A stretch of 39,551 nt of DNA from an uncultured Thermogutta sp. Its GTDB lineage: Bacteria > Planctomycetota > Planctomycetia > Pirellulales > Thermoguttaceae. Both the position numbers and the translations under genes were made by a program. The number at the start of each line of letters is the position of its first letter. Positions within the stretch are counted from its first letter, which is position 1. Under the pieces are notes generated by a model. The model saw nothing but the letters and a program-made list of their open reading frames with translations, was not told where the DNA came from and searched no databases. Location: positions 1-39,551 of the forward strand of contig CAKZMM010000076.1 of assembly GCA_937128505.1 (NCBI GenBank). Direction: 5' to 3'. Positions 17,567 to 29,615 of this stretch are shown piece by piece.

Positions 17567-18919
17567 TCAAGTTATGTCCGGACTCTGAACGCTGGTCAGC
17601 ACTTCGCGGAAGAGCTCGGCCAGATTCTCGCGGGTGACCCGCCGGGGATTCAGCCGCAATCCCAGAACGCTACTCACTTCAGTGCTCTGTACGAGGCGAT
17701 CGATCAGCTCCGGCGTAATCGGCTGAGCTATTTCGACACAGGCAAGCTTGGCGGCTTGGCGCCAAACACCCGCGATTTCCTCGACGAATCCCTCCGGGCT
17801 TTCGCCGGCGGGCTCAGGTGGCTTCAAGGCCGGGGTCGCACGGTTGCCTGAACTCGAAGCTCGGTGGCCCCAACCGGCGCGGTCTCTGAGCTCGAGAATC
17901 CGCGACGCATTTGCCGCGGCATTCCACCGCAAGCAGACCGGACTGGCCACCGCCACGGCCGCCGCATGGGGCCACCCCAGCACCGCTCCCAGTCCATGAG
18001 CCATCGCATGAGCCACGGTGACCCCCGCACCATTGAGTGCCAGTCCCGCCAGCATGGCCGCTAGGGACAATTTTTCGAATACCGAGTTTTCCACTACCGC
18101 CCGCTGGTCCCCCGCTCCGCTCCTTGCGGTTTGCAGGGCCGGAAGGCTTTCCCCAATCAGGCGGACCGCCTCCGCCGCAAAGAGGTTGGTAAGGTCGCCT
18201 GCCGCGCGGCTCAAATATGCTTCAATGGCTTGCGCCAACGCATCGGCAACCCCCCGCCATAAAAGTTCGGGAGAAGCACGATCCAAGACGCTCGGGTCGA
18301 TCACCGCCAAAGCCGGGCGCAAACCCGGGTGACTCACCGTCCATTTTACAGGCAACTGCTTCTCGGTGTCCTGACCTTCCGAGGCGGTTATTGAACATCT
18401 GATCACTGCCACCTCGGTGACTTCGCTCCCGCTGCCGGCTGTTGTGGGCACGGCCACCACGGGAAGCGAAGGGCTTTTTGCCGGCGAAAAACACTCTTCA
18501 CCCGATCGCTCGCGCCCTTGTTGGCGGAGTTTCGCCTCGGCTATATTTTGCGGCACCAGTGCCGAAGCAGGCTTCTGTGATGCGGTTAACCAGCCGATGA
18601 GTTTTGCAGTATCCAGCACGCTTCCGCCACCGAGCCCGAGCACCCAATCGGCGCGAAAAGCCCGTAGCCTCTCCATCGCCTCTGCGATCTTCAGTACATC
18701 CGGCTCATCGGAAAGCCCGCCAAAACACGTGCTTTCCAAGCCCAGTACCTTTAGCTGCCGGGTGAGATGGTCCACCAAATCCTCTAGCGGATTCGGAGGT
18801 TGGTAGCTCACGATGAGCCCGCGGCGACCCAAACGAGCCAATTCCTCAGCTAACCGGGAAAAACTTCCGCGGCCAAAAACGATCCGCGTGGGTAAAGCGT
18901 ATTGCCAGCTCGAAGCCAT
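17567..18919 (-). CDS. Iron-type alcohol dehydrogenase with altered metal site
   Basis: A 450-residue member of the group III (iron-activated) alcohol dehydrogenases, NAD(P)-dependent oxidoreductases for alcohols or aldehydes. The nucleotide-binding GGGSVLDTAKL (residues 97-107) and PTTAGSGSEVT (159-169) are intact. The metal site normally uses one Asp and three His, as in FucO D196, H200, H263 and H277. Here D226, H308 and H318 are present, but the first histidine is replaced by glutamine (DALAQAIEAY, Q230). There are also extra segments around residues 120-150 and 355-375. Activity or metal preference may therefore differ. Substrate unknown. ATG 18919 has only a weak SD. Confidence 0.88.
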   Translation of the reverse strand: MASSWQYALPTRIVFGRGSFSRLAEELARLGRRGLIVSYQPPNPLEDLVDHLTRQLKVLGLESTCFGGLSDEPDVLKIAEAMERLRAFRADWVLGLGGGSVLDTAKLIGWLTASQKPASALVPQNIAEAKLRQQGRERSGEECFSPAKSPSLPVVAVPTTAGSGSEVTEVAVIRCSITASEGQDTEKQLPVKWTVSHPGLRPALAVIDPSVLDRASPELLWRGVADALAQAIEAYLSRAAGDLTNLFAAEAVRLIGESLPALQTARSGAGDQRAVVENSVFEKLSLAAMLAGLALNGAGVTVAHAMAHGLGAVLGWPHAAAVAVASPVCLRWNAAANASRILELRDRAGWGHRASSSGNRATPALKPPEPAGESPEGFVEEIAGVWRQAAKLACVEIAQPITPELIDRLVQSTEVSSVLGLRLNPRRVTRENLAELFREVLTSVQSPDIT

Positions 18920-19171
18920 TTGAGGATCTACCGCTTTGTGATTGCCGCGCCGGTCAAGCTTGGCGTCTTGCTCGAAATGGCCCGCGGGGCAAAGCCGTGT
19001 GGCTCAAGCGCCGCTCGGGTGAGCATTCCCCACGATTCCGCGGCGGTTAAGATCCATTCCCCATCGGTTCTTTTCGCCTTAACGACCTTGGCCAAGAGTT
19101 CCCGTCCGGGGCCGTTTGCCGCCGAGCTACGCCGAGATACCTAGCGGCGGAAAGTCCCTTCCTTCCCCCGA

Positions 19172-20749
19172 TCAATTTTGCCACAAGCGCCGCCATTGGA
19201 GTACTTCCGGATCTTCGTCGAACACCGTCCAAACAGGTGTTTGACGCCGCAGCTCTCCCAGATAATTGCGGATGCGATTGCGACGCTCCTCTTCGAGAAT
19301 TTTACGCCGGATCTCCGCCTGCGCTTGTTCGAAGGGGGTCCGCTGCGCCTCTTGGCGCTCAAGCACCCGCACGATGTAAAATCGCTGATTCACGCGGATG
19401 ATTTGGCTCATGGCGCCCACGGGAAGACCGAATATGACCCTTTCCAATTCCGGATCCACCAACATCGAGCCTTGAGCGATCCAATCACGCCTTTCGGTTT
19501 GACAGAGAGGCTCCTCCGGGGATTGCCGGGCCACTGCCTCCGCGAAAGACATCCCCTCCAGGACCCAGTTTCCTAGTTGAGCCAATTTTCGGCGCGCCTC
19601 TTCCCCGTCGCTATACCGGGGAATCTGAACCGACAATTCTTCCCAGCAGGCCCGCGCCGGTGTTTCAAAATCCTTCAGATGTTCATAGTAATAGCGGAGC
19701 AACTGCTCGGGATCCGGCTCAGGAATGGTGCCGATCTGTTGCTGGAGCCATTGACTGGCCACAGCCCGTTGAAAGTACAGCCGCCTTTCGCGCTCCAGCG
19801 AGCTTCCCAGCGCCTGAAGCCTCGCTTGGTAGGCGGCAACATCCGCGAGCTTCGCCTCTCGGAGCCGGCGGGGTAATTCTTCCTGCTCAAAATGCTCATG
19901 AACCCGCCGCTCTAATTCCGGGAGCCTTTCTTTAGGGATCTTCAGCCGGGCAGCCAAAAACAGTAATCGCACCTCGATTAATTGGTCGAGGACTCGAGCG
20001 GTAGTCATCTTCTCCAAGGTGCGAAGTTCGTCGGGGCTCAGCTTGAACTGCGACTGTCGCTCCGTGAGGATTTCTTGCACGCCCGGTCTGACGTCGCTTG
20101 CCAAGATCCAACTACTTCCCACCTGAGCGAGGATTTCGGCGGGTTCGAAGTGGCGAAATTCCGCGACCTCGGCAGGATTCAAATAGTGTTCCGCACCCTG
20201 CGGAAGCATGGGAACAGGCCAACCGGCCGCCGGCGATTCTCCCGGCAAGCCGCCCATCCGCGGCGCGAAATTTCCCGGCTGCGCTACGTCGGGGATGCCC
20301 GCCGGCCACGAATTGGTCGCCCCACCTTCCGCTGGCGGGACCCATTTTTCCGCCGGACCCATAACCCACTCGGTCGGAGAAGCTTCCCCCGCCTGCGAAA
20401 AGAGTCCATGTGGCGATGTCGCCCCATCCGCGGAAGCAAATCCTGCCTCATTTTGCGGGGAAGCCCCGATCGGTCCTGAGGGGAGTATCGGCTCAAATGG
20501 AGTGGTTGCCCCGGCGGAGGTCGTAGGATTTGGCGGGGGCAGCACCCCAGCGAGCGTAGAAGCTTCAGGAGTGACTCCCGCACCTAATGTTGAAAAGTCG
20601 GATGATGAGATGCCGGATGAATTCGATGACCAGGAATCGGACGGACGATCGGCCGCGATTGCGGCAAAAGTCAGCACAAAAACGGCCGTATATCCCCCCA
20701 CTACACTTGCAGTATGGCGGTGGGTCTTGCGCGAAAAAGGGAGGCCCAT
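19172..20749 (-). CDS. PpiC/SurA-type peptidyl-prolyl isomerase, exported
   Basis: About 525 residues. A basic N-region (SRKTHRH) and hydrophobic segment (TAVFVLTFAAIAA) form a signal peptide or anchor. Next is a 150-residue Gly/Pro/Ser-rich linker. A SurA-N-like helical domain follows (ILAQVGSSWILASDVRPGV onward), then a parvulin-like domain whose conserved strands include AMSQIIRVNQRFYIVRVLE. Proteins of this type chaperone outer-membrane or periplasmic clients. Start codon is uncertain: ATG 20749 best fits the signal peptide, while ATG 20773 and an upstream codon at 20839 are in frame. None has a clear SD. Two genes downstream from mfd on the same strand, with long spacers. Confidence 0.8.
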   Translation of the reverse strand: MGLPFSRKTHRHTASVVGGYTAVFVLTFAAIAADRPSDSWSSNSSGISSSDFSTLGAGVTPEASTLAGVLPPPNPTTSAGATTPFEPILPSGPIGASPQNEAGFASADGATSPHGLFSQAGEASPTEWVMGPAEKWVPPAEGGATNSWPAGIPDVAQPGNFAPRMGGLPGESPAAGWPVPMLPQGAEHYLNPAEVAEFRHFEPAEILAQVGSSWILASDVRPGVQEILTERQSQFKLSPDELRTLEKMTTARVLDQLIEVRLLFLAARLKIPKERLPELERRVHEHFEQEELPRRLREAKLADVAAYQARLQALGSSLERERRLYFQRAVASQWLQQQIGTIPEPDPEQLLRYYYEHLKDFETPARACWEELSVQIPRYSDGEEARRKLAQLGNWVLEGMSFAEAVARQSPEEPLCQTERRDWIAQGSMLVDPELERVIFGLPVGAMSQIIRVNQRFYIVRVLERQEAQRTPFEQAQAEIRRKILEEERRNRIRNYLGELRRQTPVWTVFDEDPEVLQWRRLWQN

Positions 20750-21176
20750 AGGTTCTGGATAGAAGCATTTCATTCTGGAATGCAAGAGAGGCTTTCCGAG
20801 GGCTATCCCGTCAGGAGCCGAGCTCCTGCAACGAGACATCTTTTTCGGGTTTTATTCCCCGCCATTACAGGTCGAGCCTTGTTTTCCAAACTACCCTTTA
20901 GCCCAAGAGGAAGCGGTGCCACGCTCATCAATAACATTACTATCTATACCGCCTTAGGGGACAAAAGATCCAAGCTCGAGAATTGAATGCCTAATGGGAA
21001 CGCTTTGTCCATAAAACGATGGCCGTTCCTCCCATTAAAGTTGCATATCTGCACCGATTCCCCCGGCGACCACACTTTTCCTTAAAGTTTATAAAGCTCA
21101 TGTACAAAGTGATTAAACTTACTGGGTGAAGTACACTTGTCGGGACCAATGTTGCATAAATTACCAACCCACATCA

Positions 21177-21216
21177 CTGGCTGGACGCAATATACCCTGG
21201 CTGGACGCAATATACC
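21177..21216. repeat. Perfect 20-bp tandem duplication
   Basis: CTGGCTGGACGCAATATACC occurs at 21177-21196 and 21197-21216 without mismatch. Confidence 0.95.
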
Positions 21217-21350
21217 GGGGAACCAAGACCCTAATAACCCGGTCTTAATGAGCCCAGGATCTCAGTGAAATGACGAGATCCGAATGAAGCTCGGACACTC
21301 GCGGCGTTATCCGGGCGGAAATTCGGTAGAAATTCGTCCGTATTTGAACT

Positions 21351-21396
21351 CGATAAGATTCGCTAAACGTTTTCGATAAGGTTCACTAAAAGTCAA
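21351..21396. repeat. 23-bp tandem duplication, diverged
   Basis: CGATAAGATTCGCTAAACG at 21351 is echoed by CGATAAGGTTCACTAAAAG at 21374. Confidence 0.75.
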
Positions 21397-21446
21397 CGAA
21401 ACCGGCGAAAGGCTTCCAGTCCGCCGGCGGGATTTTATCCCCGAAT

Positions 21447-24400
21447 TCAGGCGCACTGCAACAGCGATTTGAGTTCTCGGATCAACCGCTCGGGTTGATT
21501 ACGATCGGAAACGATGGCCAAGTAAGCCGATCGGTTATCGACGATTCGCAGCCTACCGCGACTGATCCGACGCAATTTGTCCATTAACCCGAGGATCATA
21601 TAGTTGAACACTACGTCCTTATCCTCCAGTCGGATGCTGCGGATTGCCCAACGAGAAGCGGCCAAGCGAAGCTCGGCCAATTCCAGGAGGTTTTCCGCTT
21701 CCGGAGGCAGGGGTCCAAATCGGTCGCGAAGCTCCGCGCGAAAACCATCCAGCTCCTCCCGGGTGTTCACCCGGACTAAACGGCGGTAGAGATCAATTTT
21801 GGCTCGAAAATCGGGGACGTATTGGTTTGGGAAATAGGCGGCACACGGCAGGTTGATCTCGACCTCAATCACCTCCTTCGGCGGAAGCCGCTTGAGCCGC
21901 CGCACGGCTTGCTCCAAAAGCTGGCAATAAAGCTCGTAACCGACCATGGCGATGTGCCCACTCTGCTGCGGGCCCAAGATGTTCCCGGCACCGCGAATCT
22001 CAAGATCGCGCACGGCCAAAGCAAAACCCGCCCCCAGTTGACAATATTCTTCGATGGCCCGCAGTCGCCGCTGCGCATTTGGTGTGACGACCTTATTAGG
22101 ATCAACCAGTAGGTAGCAGTACGCACGGTGTTTGTAGCGGCCTACCCGCCCCCGTAGTTGATGTAGGTCCGCCAGGCCGAACCGGTCCGCTTCATTAATG
22201 AAGATGGTGTTCGCGTTAGGAATGTCGAGCCCATTTTCGATGATCGTCGTGCACAGCAACAGATCGAATCGATGCCGTACAAAGTCGATCATCACCTTCT
22301 CCAATTGATCCTCGGGCATCTGACCGTGCCCAATCCGCAGGCGTGCCTCGGGGACGATCCGTTGCAGTAAACAGGCCATATCCTCGATATCTTTCACGCG
22401 ATTGTGAACGAAAAATATCTGCCCCTGGCGACTCAGCTCCCGCAGGATCGCGTGCCGGATCAAAGCCGGATCAAATCGTCCCACATAGGTTTCCACCGCC
22501 AAACGGTCTTGGATCGGTGCTTCGAGATTGGAAATATCCCTCAGACCCAGTAAGGCCATGTGCAGCGTGCGGGGAATCGGCGTGGCGGTCATTGTGAGCA
22601 CGTCCACGGAATGGCGGAGGGCTTTGAATCGCTCCTTCATCTGGACCCCAAATCGCTGCTCTTCGTCGATAATGACTAGTCCCAGGTTGTGAAAGCGCAC
22701 ATCGCCGGAAAGGAGTCGGTGTGTGCCGATGATGATATCGATCCGCCCGTCGGCCAAATCCTCAAGAAGGGGTTTCTGTTCTTTGGGACTCACGAATCGC
22801 GAGAGCATGGCCACCCGAATCGGAAAGGCGGCCATTCGACTCAGAAAGGTGCGGTAATGTTGCTCCGCCAGGACGGTGGTAGGCACGAGGACGGCGACTT
22901 GATAGCCGGCTTCCACCGCCTTGAAGCAAGCCCGCATAGCCACTTCCGTTTTGCCGAAGCCCACATCTCCGCACAGCAACCGATCCATGGGCCGCGGACG
23001 GATCATGTCCTGTTTGACCGCTTCAATGGCCACCAGTTGGTCCTCGGTCTCCTGATAAGGGAAAGAAGCATCGAAAAGCTGTTGCCATTGACTATCCGGG
23101 GGAAAGGCGATCCCAGGGAGGGTATTACGAGCCGCCTGAATTTCCAGGAGTTCTGCCGCCAAGTCGCTTACGGCTTGCTCGACGAGCCTCTTCTGCCTCG
23201 CCCAGCGGCGACTTCCCAACTTCGCTAAATGCGGGCGCGACTTGGCGCCGCCCACATATTTCTGCACCAGGTAGATTTTCGAGCTGGGCACATAAAGCCG
23301 TACCCGCTCGGCAAACTCCAGAATTAAATGGTCTTCGAGCGCCCCTTGCTTTTCCAGGAGCGTAGTCCCGCGATAACGAGCGATTCCATGGGCGACATGG
23401 ACCACCAGATCCCCTTCGCGGAGATCCAAGAAGCTATCGATAACCTGGGCCAAAGGCCGACGAGGGGGTCGGCGGAGATCTTGCCGCGAAAAAAGTTCGC
23501 TCGCGCTCAACACGCAAATCCGCTGAGGAGGGAGGCGAAACCCGCGGCTTAGCTTCCCCACTACCCAATGCAGCTTCCCGGAGGCAATAAAGCCACTAAG
23601 CCGAGTCGATGCGAAAAGATCGCCCAAACGGGCGACCTCCGCCTCTGTTTCGCAGACCAGGTAAACCTCGTCTTCAGCGACGATCTCATCGAGCTCTGCC
23701 GCCACTCGGTCCATTACCCCGCTGAGTCGCTCCACAGACTGCACGGGTAGGCGGCAGGCCAAATCACTTCCGGCAGGCGCTAATCCGTAAACGGCTACTC
23801 GCGCAAACCGGGCTACGCGCTCGAAGACCGCGTGAGCACTAAACAAACCGACGGGGCTTTCCAATCGCTCCAAATACTGCCGGGCTTCCGCGAGCAATTG
23901 CGCCGGCTCCACTAGAAGGATCACCGTGGTTGGAGCCAGATAATCCAGAAACGCACCCTGAAGCGGCACCGCCGGCACAATGGCGGTCAAGCCCACCTCC
24001 CGCGCCTGAGTTATGCTCCGCTGGGTGGCCACATCGAACCAGCGAAGCGATTCAATCCATTCATCGAAAAGTTCGATCCTAAGGGCCTGGGCACTATCCG
24101 GCGGGAAAACATCCACCAAACACCCACGGCGGGCATATTCCCCCGGCAACTGGACACCGGGCGTAGCCACAAATCCTCTCTCCGCCAACCATTGGCAAAA
24201 TTGGTCCACGCCCAAAAGATCACCGACCCGCAGAAGCCGCGTCGCCGCCGCCAGCTCCGCGACCCCCGGAATCGGCTGCATCAGTGCCATGATGGAGGTG
24301 ACCAAAAACCTCGGCGATTCCCCGGCCGAAAGAGCTTTCAAAACGCGAAGACGTTGTCCGAAAAGCTCGTCCCTTAGGTCCACTTCGGTGGCGGAGCGCT

Positions 24401-24740
24401 CCTGAGCGGGAAAAAGTGCGGCTGATTCCACGGTGAAAAGCGACAGATCTTCGAGCAGCTCCTCTGCCTGCTCGGCCGTGGGAGCCACGATCAAGATCGA
24501 GCCCGGTACCTTCTGCCCCAAAGCCGCCGCCACAAGCCCACAGGCGGCACCCCAGACTCCATCGATCACCCCCTCCCGCGGGGTGCCCGCGCGCAGCATC
24601 TCCCCCAGCCGCGCGAGCTCGGGCCATCGGGCCAATTGCTCGGCCAACTCGTGTAAAGACCGATTGAGGCTCCCGGGCAGCTTGCCCGCCGAATCCGGTC
24701 GCTCGGAAATCGCGCCACCCGTCGCTGGCGGAGAGTTCAA
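21447..24740 (-). CDS. mfd: Transcription-repair coupling factor Mfd
   Basis: About 1097 residues, full length for Mfd, the ATPase that displaces RNA polymerase stalled at lesions and recruits UvrA. A UvrB-homology region occupies the N-terminal third. A CarD/TRCF RNA-polymerase-interaction domain follows (LREGDLVVHVAHGIARYRG). The helicase core has CGDVGFGKTE (Walker A), IIDEEQRFGV (Walker B) and LRGRVGRYKHRAY (motif VI). The TRCF C-terminal domain includes YVPDFRAKIDLYRRLV. Start: TTG 24740 has AGGGAG six bases upstream. A longer reading from TTG 24767 has AAAGGAG abutting it with no spacing and is less likely. Confidence 0.95.
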   Translation of the reverse strand: MNSPPATGGAISERPDSAGKLPGSLNRSLHELAEQLARWPELARLGEMLRAGTPREGVIDGVWGAACGLVAAALGQKVPGSILIVAPTAEQAEELLEDLSLFTVESAALFPAQERSATEVDLRDELFGQRLRVLKALSAGESPRFLVTSIMALMQPIPGVAELAAATRLLRVGDLLGVDQFCQWLAERGFVATPGVQLPGEYARRGCLVDVFPPDSAQALRIELFDEWIESLRWFDVATQRSITQAREVGLTAIVPAVPLQGAFLDYLAPTTVILLVEPAQLLAEARQYLERLESPVGLFSAHAVFERVARFARVAVYGLAPAGSDLACRLPVQSVERLSGVMDRVAAELDEIVAEDEVYLVCETEAEVARLGDLFASTRLSGFIASGKLHWVVGKLSRGFRLPPQRICVLSASELFSRQDLRRPPRRPLAQVIDSFLDLREGDLVVHVAHGIARYRGTTLLEKQGALEDHLILEFAERVRLYVPSSKIYLVQKYVGGAKSRPHLAKLGSRRWARQKRLVEQAVSDLAAELLEIQAARNTLPGIAFPPDSQWQQLFDASFPYQETEDQLVAIEAVKQDMIRPRPMDRLLCGDVGFGKTEVAMRACFKAVEAGYQVAVLVPTTVLAEQHYRTFLSRMAAFPIRVAMLSRFVSPKEQKPLLEDLADGRIDIIIGTHRLLSGDVRFHNLGLVIIDEEQRFGVQMKERFKALRHSVDVLTMTATPIPRTLHMALLGLRDISNLEAPIQDRLAVETYVGRFDPALIRHAILRELSRQGQIFFVHNRVKDIEDMACLLQRIVPEARLRIGHGQMPEDQLEKVMIDFVRHRFDLLLCTTIIENGLDIPNANTIFINEADRFGLADLHQLRGRVGRYKHRAYCYLLVDPNKVVTPNAQRRLRAIEEYCQLGAGFALAVRDLEIRGAGNILGPQQSGHIAMVGYELYCQLLEQAVRRLKRLPPKEVIEVEINLPCAAYFPNQYVPDFRAKIDLYRRLVRVNTREELDGFRAELRDRFGPLPPEAENLLELAELRLAASRWAIRSIRLEDKDVVFNYMILGLMDKLRRISRGRLRIVDNRSAYLAIVSDRNQPERLIRELKSLLQCA

Positions 24741-24851
24741 CGAACACTCCCTAAAACTTGCCCGCAACTCCTTTAATTTCCCCGAAGGGCAAACGCATGT
24801 CTCCTCTTAACGGATGATATCCGCGATTGCTGCAAAAATCTTTTCTTCTAT

Positions 24852-24909
24852 GTGCTTTCAATCAATTACGTGTTTTCAATCAATGCCAATGCTTTCAATC
24901 ACTGCCAAT
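24852..24909. repeat. 18-20-bp tandem repeat, three copies
   Basis: Units starting at 24852, 24870 and 24890 share TGnTTTCAATCAnT. A weaker fourth copy, CTGAATCAATGCC, lies near 24917. Confidence 0.8.
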
Positions 24910-25050
24910 ATGTACGCTGAATCAATGCCGGGTATCAAGATCACATGACACTGCATGAATTTCCAGAAATTAGCTGAACATCCTGCCGATAAGCCCTCAG
25001 TTTGCAGCCTTTGTGAATTGTAGAACACCCCCGGAGCTGTAGCGCGGACT

Positions 25051-25074
25051 TCGGAAAATCAATCGGAAAATCAA
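25051..25074. repeat. Perfect 12-bp tandem duplication
   Basis: TCGGAAAATCAA occurs twice in succession without mismatch. Confidence 0.8.
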
Positions 25075-25105
25075 ATGGAAGCACCGTGTAATCGCAATCG
25101 CTTTT

Positions 25106-25135
25106 CTGGCAGCAGAAAAACTGGCAGCACAAAGC
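25106..25135. repeat. 15-bp tandem duplication
   Basis: CTGGCAGCAGAAAAA (25106-25120) is followed by CTGGCAGCACAAAGC (25121-25135). Confidence 0.7.
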
Positions 25136-25221
25136 GTATGGTAAATGTAGAACCTATCGATACGGCGTCTAACGCCTGAATTGCGGCGCTTTGCCTGCAC
25201 GGTTGGCCGAGTTTAGGACTC

Positions 25222-26166
25222 CTATTTGACGGCGGTATGATCCGCAAAGCTCGAACCCGCGATCATTTGCCGAGCATGGTAGCTGGAACGAACAAAGGGT
25301 CCGCTTGCTACCTGCTGGAATCCTACTCGTCGAGCCAGTTCGCCCAAATACTCAAATTCTTCCGGCGGCACATATCGGGCCACCCGCAAATGAGCCGGGC
25401 TAGGCTGCAAATACTGCCCGAGGGTGAGCATTTGGCAACCCGCAGCAGCCAACTCCGCAAGCCACTCGATCAGTTCCTCGATGGTCTCGCCCAAACCGAG
25501 CATCATGCCGGTCTTCGTCTTAATTCGAGGATTAAGTCGCCGGATTTGCCGAAACATTTCCAGCGTCCAACGATAATCGGCCTTCCGACCTCGTACTTGA
25601 CGATAAAGCCGGGGCACGGTTTCCGTGTTATGGTTATAGACTTCTGGGCACGCATCGACGAGGCGAGCCACCGCGGCCGGATTTCCCCCGAAATCCGAGG
25701 GCAATACCTCCACCGTGGCCCCAGTCAATTCGCGGACCGCCGCCACCGTCCGGCAGAAATGTTCGGCACCCCCATCCGGCAAATCATCCCGCGTAACCGC
25801 CGTGATCACCACATGAGCCAAACCAAGGCGCCGTGCAGCCTCCGCAACACGCCGCGGTTCATCCGGATCGAGCGGCCGCGGCTTCCCCTTCTTCACGGCG
25901 CAGAATCCGCAACGCCGCGTACAGATGTCGCCGAGAATCATGAAGGTTGCCGTCCGCTCGGCAAAGCACTCCATTCGATTCGGGCAAAGGGCCTCCTCGC
26001 AAACAGTGTTCAAGCGAAGTTGCCGAAGCAAGTCCGCCGTTTGCAACGGCGTTTTGCCTTTCGGGATATTTCGTTTTAGCCACCGCGGAAGCCGCCCACA
26101 CCCACCGCTAGAAGCCGCCGGCCCTGACGGAGACAGCGATTGACCTAAAACCGGAAGTTCTACCAC
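25222..26166 (-). CDS. lipA: Lipoyl synthase LipA
   Basis: A 314-residue radical-SAM enzyme that inserts two sulfurs into protein-bound octanoyl groups. The auxiliary cluster ligands C56, C61 and C67 form CEEALCPNRMEC. The radical-SAM cluster is C82-x3-C86-x2-C89 (CTRRCGFC). The conserved C-terminal RSSYHA supplies the serine ligand to the auxiliary cluster. Length is normal apart from a Ser/Gly/Pro-rich N-terminus of about 25 residues. Start is GTG 26166, with GAGG about 12 nt upstream. No lipB or lipoylated enzyme is encoded nearby; the GcvH-like domain at 1.2-2.8 kb lacks the acceptor lysine. Confidence 0.96.
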   Translation of the reverse strand: MVELPVLGQSLSPSGPAASSGGCGRLPRWLKRNIPKGKTPLQTADLLRQLRLNTVCEEALCPNRMECFAERTATFMILGDICTRRCGFCAVKKGKPRPLDPDEPRRVAEAARRLGLAHVVITAVTRDDLPDGGAEHFCRTVAAVRELTGATVEVLPSDFGGNPAAVARLVDACPEVYNHNTETVPRLYRQVRGRKADYRWTLEMFRQIRRLNPRIKTKTGMMLGLGETIEELIEWLAELAAAGCQMLTLGQYLQPSPAHLRVARYVPPEEFEYLGELARRVGFQQVASGPFVRSSYHARQMIAGSSFADHTAVK

Positions 26167-26320
26167 GACTGATCCAGCCTCATGAAACCTAATCGGTTCT
26201 GTTACTTTTTGCGAGTTGATTCCTTTCAGCTCCGCTCAGCTCCCCAGCACGCTCGCAGCCCCGGAAGCGGAACCCTTATCCCTCAACCATTTTAGGCAGC
26301 ACACAGCCGGGAAATCGCAC

Positions 26321-26340
26321 GAATATGCAAGAATATGCCG
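26321..26340. repeat. 10-bp tandem duplication
   Basis: GAATATGCAA is followed directly by GAATATGCCG in the 212-bp gap between gyrB and lipA. Confidence 0.6.
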
Positions 26341-26378
26341 GAAAAGCGGATCCGTCCTTTCTTTAGACAGGCAGCCGC

Positions 26379-29027
<2,649 letters not shown>

Positions 29028-29213
29028 TCACTCCTCACAAATCCTTCAGAACCCTTCTTCTAACCCTAAAGAACTCTTCCTACCAAATCCCAGCCCATTA
29101 TGCGAAAACTGCGCCGCGGGACTACGGGCGGATCTGCCTTCCTCAGCCGGCGGCTTCCATACACACCGCTCAAGATACCAACCGACGCCCGGTGGTCTGT
29201 GAACGCTACCTCC

Positions 29214-29534
29214 TTAGCCTAAGCTACCCACCCGAAAGCGCACATCCTTCAGCGGCTGCTCCGGCATCAAGGAGGCTAACCGCCGGAGAATCTCCGCCTT
29301 TCGAAACTGCAACTCATGAAGCACCGCCGAGTTGGCCACCAAGACCGTCAAGACACCTCGGCGCGGAAGGCTCACTTGCGACTTTGCCGCAATCGTCTCA
29401 CCCACCACCTGTCGCCAGGCCGCCTCCCAACGGGCTACGGCGAACGTTCGGGCAAAACTGCTGCTGGCGGCCAGCTCAGCGAGGACTTCGCCGATCGGCC
29501 TTGCCGTCCTTTGGCCAGCCCGACGTTTTTCCAT
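29214..29534 (-). CDS. dciA: DciA-like (DUF721) helicase-loading factor
   Basis: A 106-residue DUF721 protein. The core is visible in WEAAWRQVVGETIAAKSQVSLPRRGVLTVLVANSAVLHELQFRKAEILRRL paraphrased by its landmarks: the WRQVVG turn, the GVLTV strand and the helix starting at LHELQF. DciA is the ancestral replicative-helicase operator in bacteria lacking DnaC/DnaI. Its place between dnaN and gyrB is the classical one. ATG 29534 has AAGGAG upstream at a rather long 12-nt spacing. It lies 66 bp after dnaN and is probably co-transcribed with it. Confidence 0.88.
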   Translation of the reverse strand: MEKRRAGQRTARPIGEVLAELAASSSFARTFAVARWEAAWRQVVGETIAAKSQVSLPRRGVLTVLVANSAVLHELQFRKAEILRRLASLMPEQPLKDVRFRVGSLG

Positions 29535-29577
29535 CGCTGCGAACCACTCCTTGTTATTCCTACGCTGCCAGCTACTC

Positions 29578-29615
29578 GTTTTCGTTCCAAGGCCATCAGC
29601 TTATTCCAAAGCCAT
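29578..29615. repeat. 19-bp tandem duplication across the dnaN stop
   Basis: On the - strand, ATGGCTTTGGAA (29615-29604) encodes the last residues of DnaN just before TAA. It is repeated as ATGGCCTTGGAA (29596-29585) in the spacer, 19 bp on, with one mismatch in twelve. Confidence 0.75.

Larger units (their letters stand above)
20750..21446. other. 697-bp gap with two tandem duplications and an inverted repeat
   Basis: No gene is recognised. TAATGGG (20992-20998) pairs with CCCATTA (21031-21037), and the adjacent AACG/CGTT extend the stem past a 3-nt bulge. There is no T run, so it is not a standard mfd terminator. Tandem duplications lie at 21177-21216 and 21351-21396. Confidence 0.55.
24741..25221. 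other. Gap between lipA and mfd with several short duplications
   Basis: No gene is visible. Three separate short tandem repeats occur: 24852-24909, 25051-25074 and 25106-25135. The bases just above 24741 should contain the mfd promoter; none was assigned. Confidence 0.55.
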
